Positions 41,522 to 45,082 of a stretch of 45,082 bases of DNA are shown here, piece by piece. Made by a program: the position numbers and the translations under genes. The DNA is from JAISGQ01 sp045534445 (lineage in GTDB: Bacteria > Bacillota > Clostridia > Oscillospirales > Acutalibacteraceae): positions 1 to 45,082 of the forward strand of contig JAZSJQ010000074.1 of assembly GCA_045534445.1 (NCBI GenBank), in the 5' to 3' direction. Below the pieces are notes generated by a model, which saw only the letters and a list, made by a program, of their open reading frames with translations, was not told the origin of the DNA and ran no database searches. Position 1 is the stretch's first letter. Every line of letters begins with the position of its first letter.

Positions 41522-43783
41522 ATGGGCAAAAGACTGAAGATAGGTCTGCTTGTCAGCCATCTGGAGGACATTCATACCAAGGAAATATGCCGCGGTGCAA
41601 CTATAGCCGCAAGGGAAATGAACATCGATCTGCTCATAATTCCCGGACGCTATATCGACCCGCCTTCTCACAATCATCTCAATGACGTTCTTTCAAGCAA
41701 CTATTCGGGTGTGTTCCTTCTCGCACGCGGTCTGGGGCTTGACGGTCTTGTTGTGTCCGCAGGCACCATAGGCTGTCATATAGACAGTGAGAAGCTTGAA
41801 AGATTTCTTCAGTATTTTGACGGTGTCCCTACTGTTACCATTGCGGTAAAGACTGCGGGGAGACCCTGCGTAAGTGTCAGCGCCGACCGTGGTATCAGGG
41901 ACGCTCTGAACCATTTTATAAAAGATCATAACGCAAAGAAAATTGCATTTATTTCGGGTCCCAAGGGCAATGCCGATGCAGAGGCACGCCTTTCAATATA
42001 CAAGGATACTCTTGCGGAAAACGGTCTGTCCTACGATCCCTCCCTTGTCCACTACGGAACCTTTGCCCGTCACCGCCAGCTGTCCCTTGAGGATTTCCTC
42101 GGCAATACAATGGGGATCGCTGATGCTTTCTTCTTCGCCAATGACGAAATGGCTGCCGCAGGTCTTGACTATGCCGAAAAGCACAGCATAAAGGCAGGTA
42201 AGGAAATGCTTCTTGTAGGGTACGATGATATCCCTGCCGCCGCAAGCTTTTCTCCCTCCCTCAGTACCGTCCGTGCCGATCCCTCACATCTCGGTTATTA
42301 CGGTATAAAGCTTATGCTTGACTATCTCAGCGGTAATTCCAGCAAGGATGTCTCCCTCCCCTCAAAATTCATAATCCGTGAAAGCTGCGGCTGCCATCCT
42401 TCAGACTGGGCGAACACCCGTGAACGCGACCCCGAAAAGCTTGCGGATATATTCATGGTCGATCTCATGGATATCTACGCAAACTCCCCTATGGTCGAAA
42501 AATACATTTCACATCTGAGAAACACACTCATCAGATTTTTCACTGTTTTCAGCACTCCCGGTGCCAAGGGGCTTACCCATGAACTGGTGAATAGTGTCTG
42601 TGGGCTTCTCACCACGGATACCGACCGTCTTTTCCCCATTCCCGTGCCAAGAATGAGCGAACTCTGTACAAGACTTTTTGCCATGGCAGAGAATATCGCA
42701 CCCGATGAGCGTGCCGCTTACCAGCTTCTCAGTGCCAAGGCTGAAGCAATGCGCATAATTTCCAAGCGTGCCGCTCATATCGAATATGAGATCAACAACA
42801 AGCGCCTTAATATGCTTGTTTTTTCCAACAGCATGCTGCAGGATTTCTCAAAATCCCGTTATTCCGATATATATGAAGATGTTTTCAGCGAGCTGTCCAT
42901 TGCAAATATCAGCTCAAGCCGTCTTTATATTTATCCGACCCCTTGCGAAAGCAGCAGCATATGGACGTGGAATCCCCCCGATTCCATGCAGCTCTGTGTT
43001 GCTTTCGGAAAGCAGTTCGGCATACAGCTTGATTCCACCCGTCTTGTAACTCTCGATACCGTGTTTGAGGAAATGTGTTCCTCGCGCAAAAAAGGCGAGA
43101 CCATTGCCGTTCTTACTCCCGTTGTCCACAGCAACACCCATTACGGCTTCCTTATCACCGAGGCAGACTTCAACGAGTTCTATTATATACAGGATGTTAC
43201 CGTAAAGCTCTCTTCGTCACTGAGAATAACCTCTCTCATCGGCAAGCTCAATCAGCAGCTTGAGGAGCTTAATCAGGCGGCAGACACCATGCGGCTCATC
43301 TCCGTTACCGATGACCTTACCAAGCTTTATAACCGCCGCGGCTTCTATGAATGCGCAGGAGAGATCGCAAGAGACTCTGCAAATGCAGGCAAACGAGCTG
43401 TTATTTTCTACGGTGATCTTGATAATCTGAAGATTACCAACGACCGCTACGGTCACAGCGTCGGTGACGAGGCTCTCTGCGCCGCGGGAAAGGCACTGAG
43501 CCCATACCGAGCCATGCCCACTGTCAGCGCGCGAATGGGCGGTGACGAGTTTGCAATGTTCACCCTTCTTGACGAAAATGAGACTGCCGATGATGTTCTC
43601 AATACCATTGAGGAGTTCCGCAGGGATTATAATAGCAGCTCCGACCGCCCCTATAAATTGGAGATAAGCATCGGCTTCTGCGAGTTCCAGTGTTCCCCCT
43701 CCATAACCCTTACAACCCAGCTTTCACTGGCTGATAAGCGGCAGTATGAGATGAAGGAAATGCGAAAACAAGCAAAAAAATAA
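41522..43783 (+). CDS. Cytosolic LacI-type sensor/GGDEF diguanylate cyclase
   Basis: 753 residues with no signal peptide or membrane segment. Residues about 5-290 are a periplasmic-binding-protein fold of the LacI/GalR type, without the DNA-binding HTH (HNAKKIAFISGPKGNADAEAR; LLVGYDDIPAAASFSPSLST). A middle helical/GAF-like region follows, then GGDEF: DDLTKLYNRRGF, GDLDNLKITNDRYGHSVGDEAL and the intact GGDEF at 673-677. The upstream RxxD feedback site is not kept (RAMP). Predicted to make c-di-GMP in response to a small cytosolic ligand, perhaps a sugar; linked to pyk by position. Confidence 0.9.
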   Translation: MGKRLKIGLLVSHLEDIHTKEICRGATIAAREMNIDLLIIPGRYIDPPSHNHLNDVLSSNYSGVFLLARGLGLDGLVVSAGTIGCHIDSEKLERFLQYFDGVPTVTIAVKTAGRPCVSVSADRGIRDALNHFIKDHNAKKIAFISGPKGNADAEARLSIYKDTLAENGLSYDPSLVHYGTFARHRQLSLEDFLGNTMGIADAFFFANDEMAAAGLDYAEKHSIKAGKEMLLVGYDDIPAAASFSPSLSTVRADPSHLGYYGIKLMLDYLSGNSSKDVSLPSKFIIRESCGCHPSDWANTRERDPEKLADIFMVDLMDIYANSPMVEKYISHLRNTLIRFFTVFSTPGAKGLTHELVNSVCGLLTTDTDRLFPIPVPRMSELCTRLFAMAENIAPDERAAYQLLSAKAEAMRIISKRAAHIEYEINNKRLNMLVFSNSMLQDFSKSRYSDIYEDVFSELSIANISSSRLYIYPTPCESSSIWTWNPPDSMQLCVAFGKQFGIQLDSTRLVTLDTVFEEMCSSRKKGETIAVLTPVVHSNTHYGFLITEADFNEFYYIQDVTVKLSSSLRITSLIGKLNQQLEELNQAADTMRLISVTDDLTKLYNRRGFYECAGEIARDSANAGKRAVIFYGDLDNLKITNDRYGHSVGDEALCAAGKALSPYRAMPTVSARMGGDEFAMFTLLDENETADDVLNTIEEFRRDYNSSSDRPYKLEISIGFCEFQCSPSITLTTQLSLADKRQYEMKEMRKQAKK

Positions 43784-43825
43784 TTATTTGCAACCACAAG
43801 ATATAGTGGTGCTATATTTCAGCGC

Positions 43826-43866
43826 ATAAGCTGTGTCCTGTTATCGGGACACAGCTTATCTTATTT
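43826..43866 (+). terminator. Terminator of the pyk-GGDEF transcript
   Basis: 13-bp perfect stem ATAAGCTGTGTCC/GGACACAGCTTAT with an 8-nt loop, followed by CTTATTTT. Confidence 0.88.
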
Positions 43867-43992
43867 TGCCGCGAAATAAAACCACGGTTTCTGTAATATT
43901 ATATCGAATTATAACCATAGGTTTTGCCTATATGACGATTTCACCAAATACTTTTCAACCTATCTGTATGATGTGCCAAAAGAAATATATTA

Positions 43993-44046
43993 ACACAATA
44001 TTTTGTGTTTATCTCTTGAAATACCCCATATAGTGTGCTACACTAT
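43993..44046 (+). promoter_or_regulatory. nrdD promoter with NrdR-box-like operators
   Basis: ACACAATATTTTGTGT (43993-44008) matches the NrdR consensus acaCwAtATaTwGtgt at 15 of 16 positions. A poorer copy (12 of 16) lies at 44021-44036. Promoter: TTGAAA (44016-44021), a 17-bp spacer and TACACT (44039-44044) with TGTGC before it; a palindrome ATAGTGT-GCT-ACACTAT (44030-44046) covers the -10. Confidence 0.78.
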
Positions 44047-44122
44047 GAAGCGTTCCGGATATTGTCGTGGGACTTATTTGTGCAGGAACGAAACAAATAA
44101 AAAGCTGAGGAATTGATACATT

Positions 44123-45038
44123 ATGCTTAAGTTTATCAAGAAGAGAAACGGCGAGACCGTTATTTTCAACACTAACAAGATATTGGAAGCTATCCGCAAG
44201 GCCTGCGAGGCAACCGGCGAAACAGACATCACCGTCGGACAGCTCAAAAATCTGACCGAGACCGTCATTAACAAGCTCCCCATCAACTCAACTCCCACCG
44301 TTGAAATGGTTCAGGACTATGTTGAAGAAACTCTCATCGAGGCAGGTCTTACAAGAACCGCAAAGGCTTACATACTCTACCGTGCAGAGCACGCAAAGAC
44401 CCGTCAGACCGAGGCTGATCTGATGCAGGTCTTCTCAGACCTGACCTTCACCGATGCCGCTGATGCTGACATTAAGAGAGAGAATGCAAACATCGACGCA
44501 GATACCTCCATGGGTACCATGCTCAAGTACGGCTCCGAAAGTGCAAAGTACTTTGTCGATCACTACATTCTCCCCAAGGACATTGCCGCTGCTCACCGTG
44601 ACGGCGACATTCACATTCACGACAAGGACTTCTATCTTCTGACCGAAACCTGCTGTCAGATCGACCTTTTAAAGCTCTTTAAGAACGGCTTCTCCACAGA
44701 TCACGGCTTCCTTCGTGAGCCCCAGGGCATCGGCAGCTATGCCGCTCTCGCCTGCATCGCTGTTCAGGCTAACCAGAACGAAATGCACGGCGGTCAGAGT
44801 ATCCCCAACTTCGACTATTCCATGGCACCCGGTGTTGCCATTACCTTTACAAAGGAATACTGGAAAGCCTTCCGCCGCTTCTTCCAGTACCACTTCGAGA
44901 CAGAGGCTGCAGAAATCGATTTCATCGCTGCTGATCTGAAGGACAAGCTGGACATTGTTCCCTCCCTGCGCAACAAGGACGAGTTCGGAAGAAAGCTGAT
45001 CGCTCTTCTTGCGGGCAGATACGATGAGGCAACCGTCA
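44123..45038 (+). CDS. nrdD: Anaerobic ribonucleoside-triphosphate reductase (N-terminal part)
   Basis: Makes deoxyribonucleotides from ribonucleoside triphosphates with a glycyl radical. About 305 residues of roughly 700 are present. The N-terminal ATP-cone (KRNGETVIFNTNKILEAIRK to about residue 90) senses ATP/dATP. The catalytic part follows, with AAHRDGDIHIHDKDFYLLTETCCQIDL and MHGGQSIPNFDYSMAPG. The frame stays open to the contig end, but bases after about 45038 look like adapter, and the homologous continuation (TYQAMEAF-like) is missing. A weak GCTGAGG site precedes the ATG at 44123. Confidence 0.92.
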
Positions 45039-45082
45039 AAGTCGGATCGGAGCCATGTCGTTCTGTGAGCCAAGGAGGTGGC
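45039..45082. other. Residual sequencing adapter at contig end
   Basis: From AAGTCGGATCGG onward, through GAGCCATGTCGTTCTGTGAG and CCAAGGAG, the sequence follows the MGI/BGI read-2 adapter as I remember it, with about two or three mismatches. It should not be read as genome or translated. Confidence 0.88.

Larger units (their letters stand above)
43784..44122. other. Intergenic region between the GGDEF gene and nrdD
   Basis: 339 nt holding a small hairpin (ATATAG...CTATAT near 43802), the GGDEF-gene terminator and the nrdD promoter/operator. An open frame at 43833-44033 runs through terminator and operator and is rejected as a gene. Confidence 0.6.

Noticed and set aside
43833..44033. Possible 66-codon gene before nrdD
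   Set aside because: It overlaps the upstream terminator and the NrdR-like operator and has no initiation signal.

Overview
The window looks like one whole contig from an anaerobic, low-to-mid GC gut Firmicute, most likely a Ruminococcus-like member of the Oscillospiraceae. Pointers are an IreB-family gene, an argCJBD cluster with the bifunctional ArgJ, a BspA-type surface protein, anaerobic ribonucleotide reductase, a PhiLC3-type holin and Clostridia-style stem-loop intergenic repeats. No rRNA, tRNA, CRISPR array, integrase or transposase is visible. The last ~44 bases look like a sequencing adapter (MGI/BGI type) rather than genome, so nrdD is cut off artificially.

Layout. 0-5.4 kb: aroB, then a BlaI-type repressor with a BlaR1-type membrane metalloprotease carrying a huge non-PBP sensor domain. 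5.5 kb: a small exported membrane peptide. 6.0-10.5 kb: argC-argJ-argB-argD (glutamate to N-acetylornithine, with acetyl recycling), interrupted by a 131-bp stem-loop repeat and closed by a 50-bp perfect palindrome holding the stop codons of two convergent genes. 10.5-12.4 kb: a three-gene minus-strand operon of unknown function. 12.6 kb: a TRIC-family channel. 13.3-15.6 kb: a small-protein locus, with a Cro/C1-type regulator divergent from a JAMM metalloprotease gene. Its consensus promoter has a 20-bp palindrome overlapping the spacer and the start of the -10. Behind it lie five tiny genes, one a 49-residue protein made of 12-residue PEWR repeats.

15.7-28.9 kb, all on the minus strand: a compact siphophage-like cassette of terminase, portal, scaffold, capsid, connectors, tail, a very short tape measure, baseplate and lysis genes. 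It has no integrase, repressor or replication gene, and lies directly next to chromosomal ireB. This is compatible with a gene-transfer-agent-like or otherwise domesticated particle, though a prophage remnant is not excluded. It contains a 16-bp parS-like palindrome and many non-ATG starts.

29.2-45 kb: chromosomal genes again. These are a small hypothetical, ireB, a DUF3781 gene, an HD hydrolase and a zinc-ribbon membrane protein; a BspA-like repeat surface protein; a NatAB-like ABC exporter; glycogen phosphorylase; pyruvate kinase followed by a cytosolic sugar-binding-fold GGDEF protein; and nrdD behind an NrdR-box-like operator. Several of these promoters share a TGTGC extension before the -10.
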